A stretch of 64,000 bases of DNA from Novosphingobium sp. PhB165 (GCF_004341845.1 NZ_SLVB01000005.1:62001-126000); one strand, 5' to 3'. Counted from the first letter of the stretch, positions 41,818 to 50,919 are shown. The notes: a model not told the origin generated them from the sequence alone. Program-made: numbers and translations.

Positions 41818-43713
41818 ATGGCGACCGACGCCAACGATCTTGCCCCCGATCTGGCCGCAAACCTCATGGCCAATCTCCTGCGCGACCATGCCAGCCAGGT
41901 TACCGGCCTGTTCGGCGGGCTCGTGCCCAAGGAAGGCACGCCCGAAGCCGAAAATGCAGTGCACTGGGCGGAGATCGCCAGCCGCATGCATTCGATCTGG
42001 ACGGACTTTCAGGTCGATCAGCTCGGCAAGGCGAAGGAGGGCAAGGCGCACTGGTCCGATCCTGCCAAGTGGGTTGCCACGGCGGAATCGGTGGTACGTC
42101 AGTTGCCGCTGTCCGATCCGGCGATCCAGCAGCGTCTCTGGAACGATGCGGCGGAACTTATCAATGCAGTGCTGGGCCAATACGGCCTTGGCCCGCAGGC
42201 CGAAGCACAGGAGGCGCGCGGCGCCGACGGTCCGGACCTGCCGCGATCGGACCGCCGCTTTGCCGATCCGGAATGGCGCCGCCAGCCGTTTTTTGCGGTG
42301 ATTCACCAGCTCTACCTGATGCTGACCGAGCAGTTCGTCGGCATGGCGGAGAAGGCCGAAGGTCTGGAGCCCGCGCGGAAGATGCAACTGGTGTTCGCCG
42401 CACAGACGATTGCCGATGCGCTGAGCCCGGCGAACTTCCCGCTGACCAATCCGGTCGCGCTGGAGGCCGCCCGCAATTCGCAGGGCGAGAGCCTGATCCG
42501 CGGTTTCGAGAACATGCTCGATGACATGCGCAAGGGCCAGCTTACCCATACGCGCCCCGGCGCCTTCGTGCTGGGCGAGAATATTGCGGTGACCCCGGGC
42601 AAGGTCGTGTTCGAGACCCCGCTCTACCAGCTCATCCAATACACGCCGACCACCGACAAGGTGCTCAAGACTCCGCTGCTGATCTTCCCGCCATGGATCA
42701 ACCGGTTCTACATCCTCGACCTCAACGCCAAGAAAAGCTTCGTGCGCTGGGCGGTGGAGCAGGGCGTGACCGTGTTCATGGTCTCCTGGAAGTCTGCCGA
42801 TGCGTCGATGGCGGATCTGGTGTGGGACGATTACATCGCTGCGCAGATCGAGGCGATCGACCATGTGCGCGCGCGGCTGGGCGTGCCAGCTGTCCACACC
42901 ATCGGCTACTGCGTGGCGGGGACCACGCTGGCGGCGACGCTGGCCGTGCTGGCGCGCAAGGGCGAGGCTGACAAAGTCGCCAGCGCCACGTTCTTCACCG
43001 CCCAAGTCGATTTCGAGGACGCGGGCGATCTTCGCAACTTCATCGACGACCAGCAGATCGAGACGATCGGCAAGCTCTCGCCCGAAGGCTATCTCGACGG
43101 GCGCTATCTTGCCGCCACGTTCAACATCCTGCGCGGCAACGACCTGATCTGGAGCACGGTCGAGAAGAACTACCTGATGGGCGAGCAGTATCCCGCCTTC
43201 GACTTGCTCCACTGGAATGCCGACGTGACCAATCTGCCGGCAGGCTGGCACCGCAGCTATTTGCGCGATCTCTATCGCGACAACCGGATGGTGGTGGCGG
43301 ATTCGCTGCAGGCTTGCGGCGTGCCGATCGACCTCCACCGCATCGCGACGCCCACGTACATTCAGGCGGGCCGCGAGGATCACATTGCGCCGCCGGAGAG
43401 CGTCTGGAAGCTGACGCACTACCTTTCCGGTCCCTCGACCTTCGTGCTGGCCGGTTCCGGCCACATCGCCGGCGTCGTCAATCCGCCCTCGGCCAACAAG
43501 TACCAGTACTGGACCAACGATTCCGGGGCGGACACGCTTGAGGCCTTCGTCGATGGTGCCGAGGTCCATCCGGGAAGCTGGTGGCCGCACTGGGCCGAGT
43601 GGCTGCGCGCGCTCGACCCGGCGGAAGTGCCCGCACGCGGAAAGCGCCGGCCGGGAGGGCGCGGCGATCAGGCGATAGAGGACGCACCAGGCCGCTACGT
43701 CACGATGCGCTGA
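41818..43713 (+). CDS. phaC: Class I poly(3-hydroxyalkanoate) synthase PhaC
   Basis: PhaC polymerises hydroxyacyl-CoA into PHA granules. The 631-residue protein has an N-terminal variable domain and the alpha/beta-hydrolase core with LLIFPPWINRFYILDL, the lipase-like box GYCVAGTTLA with the catalytic Cys365, the Asp of GREDHIAP and the His of GSGHIAGVVNPP. It is a single-subunit class I enzyme, in the usual size range. Its phasin follows 0.57 kb downstream. Confidence 0.96.
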   Translation: MATDANDLAPDLAANLMANLLRDHASQVTGLFGGLVPKEGTPEAENAVHWAEIASRMHSIWTDFQVDQLGKAKEGKAHWSDPAKWVATAESVVRQLPLSDPAIQQRLWNDAAELINAVLGQYGLGPQAEAQEARGADGPDLPRSDRRFADPEWRRQPFFAVIHQLYLMLTEQFVGMAEKAEGLEPARKMQLVFAAQTIADALSPANFPLTNPVALEAARNSQGESLIRGFENMLDDMRKGQLTHTRPGAFVLGENIAVTPGKVVFETPLYQLIQYTPTTDKVLKTPLLIFPPWINRFYILDLNAKKSFVRWAVEQGVTVFMVSWKSADASMADLVWDDYIAAQIEAIDHVRARLGVPAVHTIGYCVAGTTLAATLAVLARKGEADKVASATFFTAQVDFEDAGDLRNFIDDQQIETIGKLSPEGYLDGRYLAATFNILRGNDLIWSTVEKNYLMGEQYPAFDLLHWNADVTNLPAGWHRSYLRDLYRDNRMVVADSLQACGVPIDLHRIATPTYIQAGREDHIAPPESVWKLTHYLSGPSTFVLAGSGHIAGVVNPPSANKYQYWTNDSGADTLEAFVDGAEVHPGSWWPHWAEWLRALDPAEVPARGKRRPGGRGDQAIEDAPGRYVTMR

Positions 43714-43726
43714 GAGGCTGCCCGGA

Positions 43727-43746
43727 AAATGCCCGTCCGGGCATTT
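43727..43746 (+). terminator. Hairpin after phaC
   Basis: AAATGCCC and GGGCATTT form an 8-bp stem with loop GTCC, starting 13 bases after the stop. A TTT ending and CGGCG follow rather than a T run, so terminator strength is unsure. The rest of the 570-base gap to the phasin holds the operator below and no gene. Confidence 0.55.
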
Positions 43747-44058
43747 CGGCGCGGCACCGGCCGGATTTACAGACAGACACCGAACGCTTTCCAACGTTTC
43801 GCCTTGCATCTCAAACGGTATGCCGACTTGGTTTGCCGTGTATCGGCTCCTGATCGGGCCGTGTCGGCCGGTCCATTGGGGTTCTGGAGCGGCGCGGCAG
43901 GTGCCGATGAAGCATCGGCGCGCTTTGCTCCATTTCGGGTGCAATCGCGTTTTGCATGAGCGTTTCAGTGGCTTAGAACCGACGCCAACGGACTGCGGCC
44001 GGCCAGGATTTGGGCCGCAGGCAGGCGCGCGAACTCCCTTCAAATCGGGCATCCATTG

Positions 44059-44082
44059 CACTGCAGCATTGATGTTGCAGTG
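44059..44082. promoter_or_regulatory. TGC/GCA-rich palindrome upstream of phasin (PhaR-like operator)
   Basis: CACTGCAGCA-N4-TGTTGCAGTG is an inverted repeat with one mismatch, embedded in more TGC/GCA units (CATTGCACTGCAG, GTGCAGCA). PhaR, the PHA-responsive repressor, binds such TGC(N)GCA elements upstream of phasin and phaC genes in other alphaproteobacteria. The palindrome is about 200 bases before the phasin start. PhaR itself is not in this window. Confidence 0.55.
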
Positions 44083-44282
44083 CAGCATAAGGCGATTGAC
44101 ACCGCCTTCGCGAACGCATATTGTGCAACGCAACAAACGAATTAACGAATCGCAGGGACTTCCAAGTTTGCAGTCACGCCGGGCTGGCAGGGCATGCGGA
44201 TCGGTATAACGGTCACGTGGCGCCCATGGCTCGGACATCGTCTATCAGTACGATTTCTCGCCAGGAACGCAGGAACAGTCAG

Positions 44283-45479
44283 ATGGCCGGCAACGAAGAC
44301 AAGGACGACGCGTTGGCTGAAAAGGCCTATGCGGCTGCGGCTGAAAAGGCCCCGACCGCTCTAAAGGCCGAGGCCGATAAGGGTGCGGTTGCGAAAGACC
44401 TCTCGGCCAAGAATGTAACGAAAATCGGCAGTGGCAAGGCCGCGCCTGCGAAGGCCGCTTCCGAAGCCAAGCCGGTGACTGCCCCGATGCCCGAAGCGAA
44501 AGCGGCATCTGCGCCTGTCACTTCGCCGCTGGCGCCCGCCGAAGCCAAAACGGCTCCGGTGGAGAGCGCCAAGCCGGCACCGGTTTCGCCTGCGGTTCCC
44601 GAACCCGTCGTGGCAGCGCCAATCAAGGCTGTACCGACCCCGGTGGCTCCCGTCGCGGCCAAGGCTCCTCCCGTGAAGTCACCTGCCGTCAAGGCGCCGG
44701 CGAAGCCGAAAGTCGCGGCTAAGCCCAAGGGCTCCGTAAAGCCCAAGGCCGCGCCGAAAACCCCGGCCAAGGCTGCAGCAGCCAAGCTTGCCTCGGCCAA
44801 GCCCGCAGCCGTCGCTGCGAAAACGGCGGCTCCGCAGCTGACGGCCAGCAAGGTCAAGATCATTACCAAACCGGCAGTCGCTGCGCGCGCGCCTGTCGTT
44901 CCCAAGCCGGCCCCGGTGGCCGGCAAGCCGGACGGCCTCAAAGCCACGCCCGGCAGCGCGACCAAGACAGGCCCCGGAACAACAGGGGCCGCCAAGACTA
45001 GCTTCGCAGGACTGATCTCCAACTTCATGCTCGAGGATACCACGATGGACATGAGCGCTAATATCAATGCTTTCCAGGATGCCGTTACCGAGGCCCAGGG
45101 CAAGGCCAAGGCTGCTTTCGAAAAGAGCTCCAGCCTGATGGGCGAGCTGGGTGACTTCACCAAGGGCAACCTCGAGGCCGTGGTGGAATCGGGCAAGATC
45201 CTCGCCGAGGGCCTTCAGGGCATCAGCTCGGAACTGGTTGCCGAAGGCCGCACCTCGTTCGCGACCTTCTCGGGCGACATCAAGGAACTCGCCGCCGTCA
45301 AGTCGCCGACCGACTTCTTCAAGCTTCAGGGCGACATCCTGCGCAAGAACTTCGACACCGCCGTCGCTTACGGCTCGAAGAACAGCGAAACGATGCTCAA
45401 GCTGGTGAGCGATGCGATCGCCCCGATCTCGGGCCGCGTCAGCGTGGCCATGGAAAAGGCCCGCCACGTATCGGTCTGA
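44283..45479 (+). CDS. phaP: Phasin with Lys/Ala/Pro-rich N-terminal region
   Basis: Phasins coat PHA granules. The C-terminal about 150 residues have the phasin pattern: INAFQDAVTEAQGKAKAAFEK, LMGELGDFTKGNLEAVVESGK, LAEGLQGISSELV, and FKLQGDILRKNFDTAVAYG. The N-terminal about 240 residues are a low-complexity Ala/Lys/Pro tract (VKAPAKPKVAAKPKGSVK and similar), like histone-H1-type tails. The ATG at 44283 follows AGGAAC; an ATG at 44226 or an earlier one at 44121 is possible. It is regulated in other species by PhaR. Confidence 0.87.
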   Translation: MAGNEDKDDALAEKAYAAAAEKAPTALKAEADKGAVAKDLSAKNVTKIGSGKAAPAKAASEAKPVTAPMPEAKAASAPVTSPLAPAEAKTAPVESAKPAPVSPAVPEPVVAAPIKAVPTPVAPVAAKAPPVKSPAVKAPAKPKVAAKPKGSVKPKAAPKTPAKAAAAKLASAKPAAVAAKTAAPQLTASKVKIITKPAVAARAPVVPKPAPVAGKPDGLKATPGSATKTGPGTTGAAKTSFAGLISNFMLEDTTMDMSANINAFQDAVTEAQGKAKAAFEKSSSLMGELGDFTKGNLEAVVESGKILAEGLQGISSELVAEGRTSFATFSGDIKELAAVKSPTDFFKLQGDILRKNFDTAVAYGSKNSETMLKLVSDAIAPISGRVSVAMEKARHVSV

Positions 45480-45490
45480 TCTTCGGCCGG

Positions 45491-45518
45491 CCTGATTTCG
45501 GGTTCACCCTGAATCAGG
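45491..45518 (+). terminator. Hairpin after phasin
   Basis: CCTGATTTCGGG and CCCTGAATCAGG form a 12-bp stem with two mismatches and a TTCA loop, 11 bases after the phasin stop. No T run follows. Confidence 0.5.
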
Positions 45519-45561
45519 CGGGCTGGACCGTCCCCGGGCAGTCCTGTCGACGTCGATCCAG

Positions 45562-45607
45562 CGACCGGATGGAGCGATCCATCCGGTCGTAGTTCGCCCA
45601 AAGGCGA
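45562..45607 (+). promoter_or_regulatory. Tandem hairpins in the clpS leader, first with GNRA loop
   Basis: A perfect 12-bp stem (CGACCGGATGGA with GCGA tetraloop, 45562-45589) is followed four bases later by a 5-bp stem TCGCC-CAAA-GGCGA (45594-45607), whose right arm carries the only Shine-Dalgarno-like GGCG before the ATG at 45617. It could be a leader control element (translation masking or attenuation), or the first hairpin may be a second phasin terminator. Confidence 0.5.
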
Positions 45608-45616
45608 CAATGTTCG

Positions 45617-46105
45617 ATGCAGACCTTGTTTCCCGGGGGGGCGATACGATATTCTGTTCCCATGAATTCCCCCACGTCCGATTCCTGCCCGAGCCTTCCT
45701 GCGTCCCTGTGCGCCGTTTTGGCGCATGCTGACGTCCCAGGCACGCTTGCGGCCACTGCCGGCCTCACGGTCGGCGGCCCCGATTCGGAAGGGGGCGATA
45801 CCGATGGCAGCGAGCAGGTCGGCATTGCCACCAAGACCCGCGCCAAGCCCAAGAAGCCCAGCCAGTTCAAGGTGCTGATGCTCAATGACGACTACACCCC
45901 GATGGAATTCGTGGTGATGGTCCTCAAGCGCTTCTTCCATATGGATCTTGAGCAGGCGACGCGGGTCATGCTCCACGTCCACCAGAAGGGCGTGGGGGTC
46001 TGCGGTATCTTCCCTTACGAGATCGCCGAAACCAAGGTGAACCAGGTCATGGACTTCGCCCGGCAGAATCAGCACCCGCTTCAGTGCACGCTCGAAAAGG
46101 CCTGA
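45617..46105 (+). CDS. clpS: ClpA-adaptor protein ClpS
   Basis: ClpS binds ClpA and delivers N-degron substrates. The C-terminal about 80 residues are the family core: [24 protein letters not shown], shortened [16 protein letters not shown], then [21 protein letters not shown], shortened [19 protein letters not shown]. The N-terminal part is variable and long (about 80 residues), so the start is uncertain; ATG 45662 (residue 16) is an alternative. clpA is not in the window. The gene is followed by a terminator. Confidence 0.9.
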   Translation: MQTLFPGGAIRYSVPMNSPTSDSCPSLPASLCAVLAHADVPGTLAATAGLTVGGPDSEGGDTDGSEQVGIATKTRAKPKKPSQFKVLMLNDDYTPMEFVVMVLKRFFHMDLEQATRVMLHVHQKGVGVCGIFPYEIAETKVNQVMDFARQNQHPLQCTLEKA

Positions 46106-46117
46106 TCGGGCTTTTTT
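46095..46117 (+). terminator. Terminator at the end of clpS
   Basis: AAAAGGCC and GGGCTTTTTT pair with one mismatch around a TGATC loop that contains the clpS stop codon, ending in a T run. A second hairpin (GAGGTG/CACCTC with inner CGCA/TGCG) follows at 46118-46141 and may serve the convergent gene. Confidence 0.75.
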
Positions 46118-46160
46118 GAGAGGTGACGCAGTTGCGGCACCTCCCTTGAGATGACCTGGA

Positions 46161-46709
46161 TCAGGTGTCGGTTTCGGACACCGACTCGGGCGCATCGATA
46201 TCCTCTGGAGAGGCATCGACCGCACCGGCATCCGCGGGGCAATCCTCGATGCAGATCCCGGCGAAATGGCTGGCCAGCGCGCGGAACAGTGCCGCGATGA
46301 TGGCAGCACAGCGCGACCGTCCCGTGCTCTGCGAGTCTGTCGCTCCTTCTACCCTCACCATTCGGGCAAGTTCCACCGTCGGCGCCAGTGTCTCGACGGA
46401 AAGCTGCGCGTCATGCGGTGTCAGTAGCCTCGCCGCCGCCTCTTCCTCACCCTTGCGCACGTGGGCGGCGGCCTCGTTGGCAAGGAGGTTCCAGCGATCC
46501 TCGTCAAGCGTCCTGCCGGCCCGCCCGAAGATCACCAGCGCTTCGAGCACCACGATCCCGGCCTGGGATTTCTCGGCCATTTCGGCGCGGAGGGCAAAGC
46601 GTTCAAGGTCTCGCACGAAATCGGCGCCGCTCGATCCCAGGACCTCGCGCTCGGCAAGGAAGAGCGCTTCGGTATTGAAAAATTCTGTCTGAGGCAGTTC
46701 TGGCGGCAT
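46161..46709 (-). CDS. Hypothetical protein, 182 residues
   Basis: I do not recognise this protein. It appears soluble and helical in its first two thirds (EFFNTEALFLAEREVLGS, ERFALRAEMAEKSQAG, LIVFGRAGR region, NEAAAHVRKGEEEAAARLL), with a Cys-rich segment (CAAIIAALFRALASHFAG, CIEDCP) and an acidic C-terminus (ASPEDIDAPESVSETDT). There is no membrane helix or signal peptide. It is convergent with clpS, and its upstream region faces lptF. Codon use looks like the neighbours. Confidence 0.6.
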   Translation of the reverse strand: MPPELPQTEFFNTEALFLAEREVLGSSGADFVRDLERFALRAEMAEKSQAGIVVLEALVIFGRAGRTLDEDRWNLLANEAAAHVRKGEEEAAARLLTPHDAQLSVETLAPTVELARMVRVEGATDSQSTGRSRCAAIIAALFRALASHFAGICIEDCPADAGAVDASPEDIDAPESVSETDT

Positions 46710-47058
46710 CGGGGGGAGAGCCTGTTTTCAGGAAATTGCAGTGGGCCGCCCGCCGTTTGCAGGAGGCCAATTCGCCGCCGCTCTTCGGAGCTTGGGGCGC
46801 ACGCGCAATCGTGAAACGGCACCGTTTAACAGTTAAATCATTGGATAACAGATAGTTAATCGATGATGGGTGGCTTTGGGGTCGCTACCGCTCAGCCGGC
46901 TTCATTCTGCCGCAGATCCGTGGCCTTCCGCCGCTTTGAGACCCCGCAGAGGCGTGTTGTGCACGCAGCGGTGGACAATTCGCTTTGCCCACCTGCGGCA
47001 AGCGTTTAAGGGCCTCAAGTGCACGGTTTTGTGACGACATTCCGGTGAACCTACCAGC
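46710..47058. other. Divergent intergenic region before lptF
   Basis: About 350 bases without a gene, AT-richer in the middle (TTTAACAGTTAAATCATTGG, near 46825), suggesting promoters for the minus-strand hypothetical protein and for lptF. No repeat or hairpin of note is seen. Confidence 0.5.
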
Positions 47059-48291
47059 GTGAAATTCCTCAACGCCATCGACCGATATATCTTCCGCTTG
47101 GTGTTGATGCCCATGATCGGCATCTTCCTTCTCGCGGCGTCTCTGCTTGTCATGGACAAGATGCTGAGATTGTTCGACTTTGTCGCGACAGAGGGCGGCC
47201 CGATCGGGGTCGTCTTCAAGATGCTGATCAACCTGCTTCCCGAATATGCAAGCCTGGCGATTCCGCTCGGGCTGATGCTCGGCATCCTGCTGGCGTTCCG
47301 CAAGCTGGCGACATCCAGCGAACTGGACGTCATGCGCGCCGTCGGGCTGAGCTACACGCGTCTGCTGCGGGTGCCCTACATCCTTGCGATCCTGCTGGCC
47401 GGGGCGAACTTCGCGATTGTCGGCTATCTCCAGCCGCTCGCGCGCTACGCCTACGAAGAGCTGAACTACGAGCTGAAGTCGGGCGCGCTCGGTGCCTCGA
47501 TCAAGGTGGGCGAGTTCACGTCGCTCAAGGACCGCATCGCCCTTCGCATCGACGAGAGCCAGGATGACGGCCGCCGCCTGATCGGCATCTTTGCGCGCGT
47601 TGCCGACAGGAACGGGCAAGTCATGTCGATCTCCGCGCGCGAGGGCCAGTTCCTTGCGCTGAAGGGCCAGCCGGACACCATCATCCTGCGGCTCAACAAT
47701 GGCCAGATCATTCAGGACATGCCGGGCAGGGACCCCCGCGTGCTGAGCTTTACGCGGCATGACCTGCCGATCGAGCTTCCGCAGGTGGAGCGTTTCCGTC
47801 AGCGCGGCGGGCAGGACCGCGAGTACCTGCTGCCCGAACTGATGCGACTCGGCTGGAACAAGAGCCTTCCGCGCGAGGAACGGATTTCCAGTCAGGCCAA
47901 TTTCAATTTCCGCATGGTGGAAGTCATCATGATGCTGCTGCTGCCCTTGCTGGCAGTGGCTCTGGCGATCCCGCCCAAGCGCTCGACTTCGGCGCTCGGC
48001 CTGTTCGTTTCGATCGTGATGGTGGTCGCCTATCACAAGGTGAACCAGTACGCGGCCGACGTGGCCTCGTTGGGCCGGATCAATCCGATCCTTGGCCTTT
48101 GGGGGCCGTTCGCGCTGTTCGGTGCGCTGATCGTGTGGATGTACTGGCGCGTTGCCTATGTACCCGGCGGACAGGCGATCGGCTGGCTTGAAAAGGGCTC
48201 CGACGTCGTCATCAAATGGTTCAAGTCGCTGCTCAAACGGCGGCGGCATGGGCCGATCCTGCCTGAACCCGCCCCCGAAAGCGGGGCCTGA
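47059..48291 (+). CDS. lptF: LPS export permease LptF
   Basis: LptF with LptG forms the inner-membrane part of the LptB2FG transporter that moves lipopolysaccharide to the outer membrane. The 410-residue protein has the YjgP/YjgQ signature: a first helix pair (LVLMPMIGIFLLAASLLV, LASLAIPLGLMLGILLAF), a periplasmic beta-rich domain (about 125-275), and C-terminal helices (VEVIMMLLLPLLAVALAIP and FALFGALIVWMYW). It starts at GTG and is followed by lptG after six bases. Confidence 0.94.
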   Translation: MKFLNAIDRYIFRLVLMPMIGIFLLAASLLVMDKMLRLFDFVATEGGPIGVVFKMLINLLPEYASLAIPLGLMLGILLAFRKLATSSELDVMRAVGLSYTRLLRVPYILAILLAGANFAIVGYLQPLARYAYEELNYELKSGALGASIKVGEFTSLKDRIALRIDESQDDGRRLIGIFARVADRNGQVMSISAREGQFLALKGQPDTIILRLNNGQIIQDMPGRDPRVLSFTRHDLPIELPQVERFRQRGGQDREYLLPELMRLGWNKSLPREERISSQANFNFRMVEVIMMLLLPLLAVALAIPPKRSTSALGLFVSIVMVVAYHKVNQYAADVASLGRINPILGLWGPFALFGALIVWMYWRVAYVPGGQAIGWLEKGSDVVIKWFKSLLKRRRHGPILPEPAPESGA

Positions 48292-48297
48292 TCCCGG

Positions 48298-49395
48298 ATG
48301 CAGATGGAATTCTTCCCTTCGCGCTCGCTGACCTGGTATCTCGCGCGCCTGTTCGTCACCCGCATCTTCGCGGTCTTGCTTATGCTGGTGCTGGTGCTCC
48401 AGGTACTCGACCTGCTGGGTGAGAGCGGCGATATCCTTGCCTATCACGGTAATGGCCAGGCGCAGCTTCTCTACTACGTCACCTTGCGCGTGCCGCAGCT
48501 GATCGCGCGGTTCCTGCCCTATTCGGTGCTACTGGCGACGATCATCACCTTGGCCACGCTGAACCAGAACAGCGAAGTCATCTCGATGAAGGCGGCGGGC
48601 CTTTCCGCGCATCAGGTGCTGGCGCCGCTGTTCCTGTCCGCGCTGGTGATCTCGGCCGGAAGCCTTGCCTTCAACGAGCGCGTCGTCACGCGCGCGACGG
48701 CGATGCTCAATGCCTGGCAGGCCGTGAAGTACGGGCCGATCCCCAAGAGTTCCAACGCCAAGGCCAACCTCTACATGTCCGATGGGCGCGATCTGCTGAT
48801 CGCGGGGAACATCGACGGGGATGGCAACGCGATGGTGCTGCACGATGTGACTTTCTACCATCGTGACGACACCGCCATCATCACTGAAAAGCTTCGCGCC
48901 GATCGCGCGACGTTCGCCAATCCGGGCTGGCGTTTCGAAAATCCGGTCCGCTTTGACGTGGCCACGATCACGACGTCGCGATCCGCCGCGGTGACCGTGG
49001 CGCCGGGGATTACGCCTGCCAAGATCATGCTCGCGAACGTGGACGCGGATTCGCAAAACATCTTCCAGCTGACGCGCTCCATCGAGGCGCTGAAGGCGGC
49101 CGGTCGCCGCACCAGCGAGCTTGAGGCGGCGTGGTGGCACAAGCTGTCGGGGCCGTTCTCCTCGGTACTGATGCCGCTGCTGGGCGCGGTGACCGCGTTC
49201 GGTCTTGCCCGGTCTGGCCAGCTGCTGATTCGCGCCGTGATCGGCATGGCGCTGGGCTTTGCCTACTTCGTGCTCGACAACGCAGCACTGGCGATGGGTA
49301 ACTTCGGTGGGTATCCGCCGCTGATCGCGGCATGGGCGCCGTTCGTGCTGTTTGCGCTGATTGGCGAGACGGTGCTGATCCGGACCGAAGAGTAG
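48298..49395 (+). CDS. lptG: LPS export permease LptG
   Basis: The 365-residue paralogue of LptF completes the LPS exporter. It has FAVLLMLVLVLQVLDLLGES, LIARFLPYSVLLATIITLATL shortened as RFLPYSVLLATIITL, NQNSEVISMKAAGLSAHQVL, a periplasmic beta-rich domain, and C-terminal helices including AVIGMALGFAYFVLDNAAL. The ATG is nearest after GATCCCGG. Together with lptF it is a typical two-gene operon; lptB, lptA and lptC are not in view. Confidence 0.94.
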   Translation: MQMEFFPSRSLTWYLARLFVTRIFAVLLMLVLVLQVLDLLGESGDILAYHGNGQAQLLYYVTLRVPQLIARFLPYSVLLATIITLATLNQNSEVISMKAAGLSAHQVLAPLFLSALVISAGSLAFNERVVTRATAMLNAWQAVKYGPIPKSSNAKANLYMSDGRDLLIAGNIDGDGNAMVLHDVTFYHRDDTAIITEKLRADRATFANPGWRFENPVRFDVATITTSRSAAVTVAPGITPAKIMLANVDADSQNIFQLTRSIEALKAAGRRTSELEAAWWHKLSGPFSSVLMPLLGAVTAFGLARSGQLLIRAVIGMALGFAYFVLDNAALAMGNFGGYPPLIAAWAPFVLFALIGETVLIRTEE

Positions 49396-49404
49396 AAGGT
49401 TAAA

Positions 49405-49427
49405 GCAGGGGAGCATGGCCCCCCTGC
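49405..49427 (+). terminator. Hairpin after lptG
   Basis: GCAGGGG and CCCCTGC pair over 7 bp with a 9-base loop, 10 bases after the lptG stop. No T run follows, and the sequence CACCCCC continues. Confidence 0.5.
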
Positions 49428-49559
49428 ACCCCCATTACCGTCTTCGTCGCGCGTGCCTAAGGCGACGTGCGCCCTTTGCGGCCGCAGGCCATTAATGTCT
49501 CCCGGCTCGAAGTGGGCGCAGAACGGATAGAGCACGCCGCAACGCAGACATTCTGCGGG

Positions 49560-49596
49560 TCTGGGGGATCTCCTGAGCTTGTCGAAGGGCCCCAGA
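49560..49596. repeat. Short palindrome containing CCTGAGCTTGTCGAAGG
   Basis: TCTGGGG and CCCCAGA flank the core CCTGAGCTTGTCGAAGG. This core occurs dispersed in many proteobacterial genomes as a mobile-looking repeat. It sits between lptG and the desaturase terminator in a gap of about 270 bases with no gene. Confidence 0.6.
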
Positions 49597-49619
49597 ATCT
49601 CCTCTTCCTTCCCCAAACA

Positions 49620-49650
49620 AAAAAGGCCCCGCAATCCGCGAGGCCTTTTT
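49620..49650 (-). terminator. Terminator of the desaturase gene
   Basis: AAAAAGGCC and GGCCTTTTT pair over 9 bp with an inner GC-rich part; on the minus strand it ends in a T run after the desaturase stop. It has the classic rho-independent form. Confidence 0.8.
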
Positions 49651-49668
49651 CATATCCAACACCGTCAA

Positions 49669-50760
49669 TCAGCGCGCCTGCATCGTGCTCTTCGCGAGGC
49701 GTTCCAGCAGCGGCATCAGGCCGGGGTAGTTTGCCTTCGAATAGGTCGATCCCGAGCCGAACTGCGCGGCAAGGCGGCGGTGTGCCTCGGCCAGCGAGTG
49801 GTAGGGCATCGAGGGCAGCAGGTGGTGCAGCGCATGGTAACGCAGGCCCACCGGCGCCCACAGCTCGGAGAACTTCGCGGGCGGCGGTACGTTGACCGAA
49901 TCGAGGTATTGCGCGGTCACCGTCATGGCATCGCCGTCGTTCTCCCACAGGTGTGCGACGAGCGTGCGGACCTGATTGAGGAAGGCGGTCAGCGAGACTA
50001 CGCAGAGCGCGATGATCAGCGGGCGCCAGCCATAGGCGTAGCTGGCGGCCAGCACGGCGATTGCCCAGACCGAACAGCCCAGTTCCTGCCAGAACACCAT
50101 GCGCGCGAACGGGCCCTCGGCCGGGCGGCGGCCGAACTGCGGGTTGATCGCGAGGGCAGAGGCCCGTTCCCAGACCAGCTTGCGTACTGGCGGAACGATC
50201 GCGCCCAGCGGCACCAGCACGGCCGAGCGGATCAGCAGCGCCACCGGCAGCAGGATCGCGGTGAGCGCGAAGACCGGCAGGCTCCACGGCTTCATCAGCG
50301 CCAGCGGCAGGTATTCAGGGTCTTCCACGGTGCCATAGCGGGTGCGGGTGTGATGGATCGTGTGCACGCCCTCATACATCAGCGAGGGGATCAGCATCGG
50401 AATGCCCACCAGCAGATTCCACGCGAAGCGGAAGCCGGGCAGCGCATCGCGGTGGATATGCGTCAGCTCGTGAATGAACAGCAGCGCGCGGTAGAGCGCG
50501 AGGGCCGAGAGCACGCCGCAGGCCAGCGCGACCCAGGGATTGCTCGCCAGGATCGTGGCGGCCAGCGCGGCATAGCCCACTGCGGCCGAGCCCAGCATGT
50601 CGGGCCAGTAGATCCCCGGGCGCGCGGTGGCGATATCGCGGGTCAATTCCACGGCGGCGCGCAGCATCTCCTTGTCGTCGGGGATCTGCGAAGAGCGCAC
50701 GTGTCCGGCCGCTTCGCGCGGGGCGCTGGGGGACAGGTCGATGGCTTCCTGGGCGGTCAT
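49669..50760 (-). CDS. Membrane fatty acid desaturase
   Basis: The 363-residue protein belongs to the membrane-bound fatty acid desaturase/hydroxylase group. Its three His boxes are HELTHIH (about residue 100), HTIHH and HALHH, which hold the di-iron centre, and there are several membrane helices (VGYAALAATILASNPWVAL and ALTAILLPVALLI region). It has about the usual length. It is divergent from the acyltransferase-like gene, suggesting a shared lipid role. Substrate and regiospecificity cannot be told; a carotenoid or sphingolipid desaturase is also possible. Confidence 0.88.
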   Translation of the reverse strand: MTAQEAIDLSPSAPREAAGHVRSSQIPDDKEMLRAAVELTRDIATARPGIYWPDMLGSAAVGYAALAATILASNPWVALACGVLSALALYRALLFIHELTHIHRDALPGFRFAWNLLVGIPMLIPSLMYEGVHTIHHTRTRYGTVEDPEYLPLALMKPWSLPVFALTAILLPVALLIRSAVLVPLGAIVPPVRKLVWERASALAINPQFGRRPAEGPFARMVFWQELGCSVWAIAVLAASYAYGWRPLIIALCVVSLTAFLNQVRTLVAHLWENDGDAMTVTAQYLDSVNVPPPAKFSELWAPVGLRYHALHHLLPSMPYHSLAEAHRRLAAQFGSGSTYSKANYPGLMPLLERLAKSTMQAR

Positions 50761-50919
50761 ACGATCAAAATTCCAAAGTCATCTGGCAAAAAGCCGGCCC
50801 GGTACGGGTTTTGCGAGCGGCGGGCCCCGGATTTCACCTTGCATCTGCTTGACAAGGTGCAGGCACCGGCCGCAGGTCGCGATCCTGAAAGTCCCATAAC
50901 GCGGAACAAAGGCAGGATC

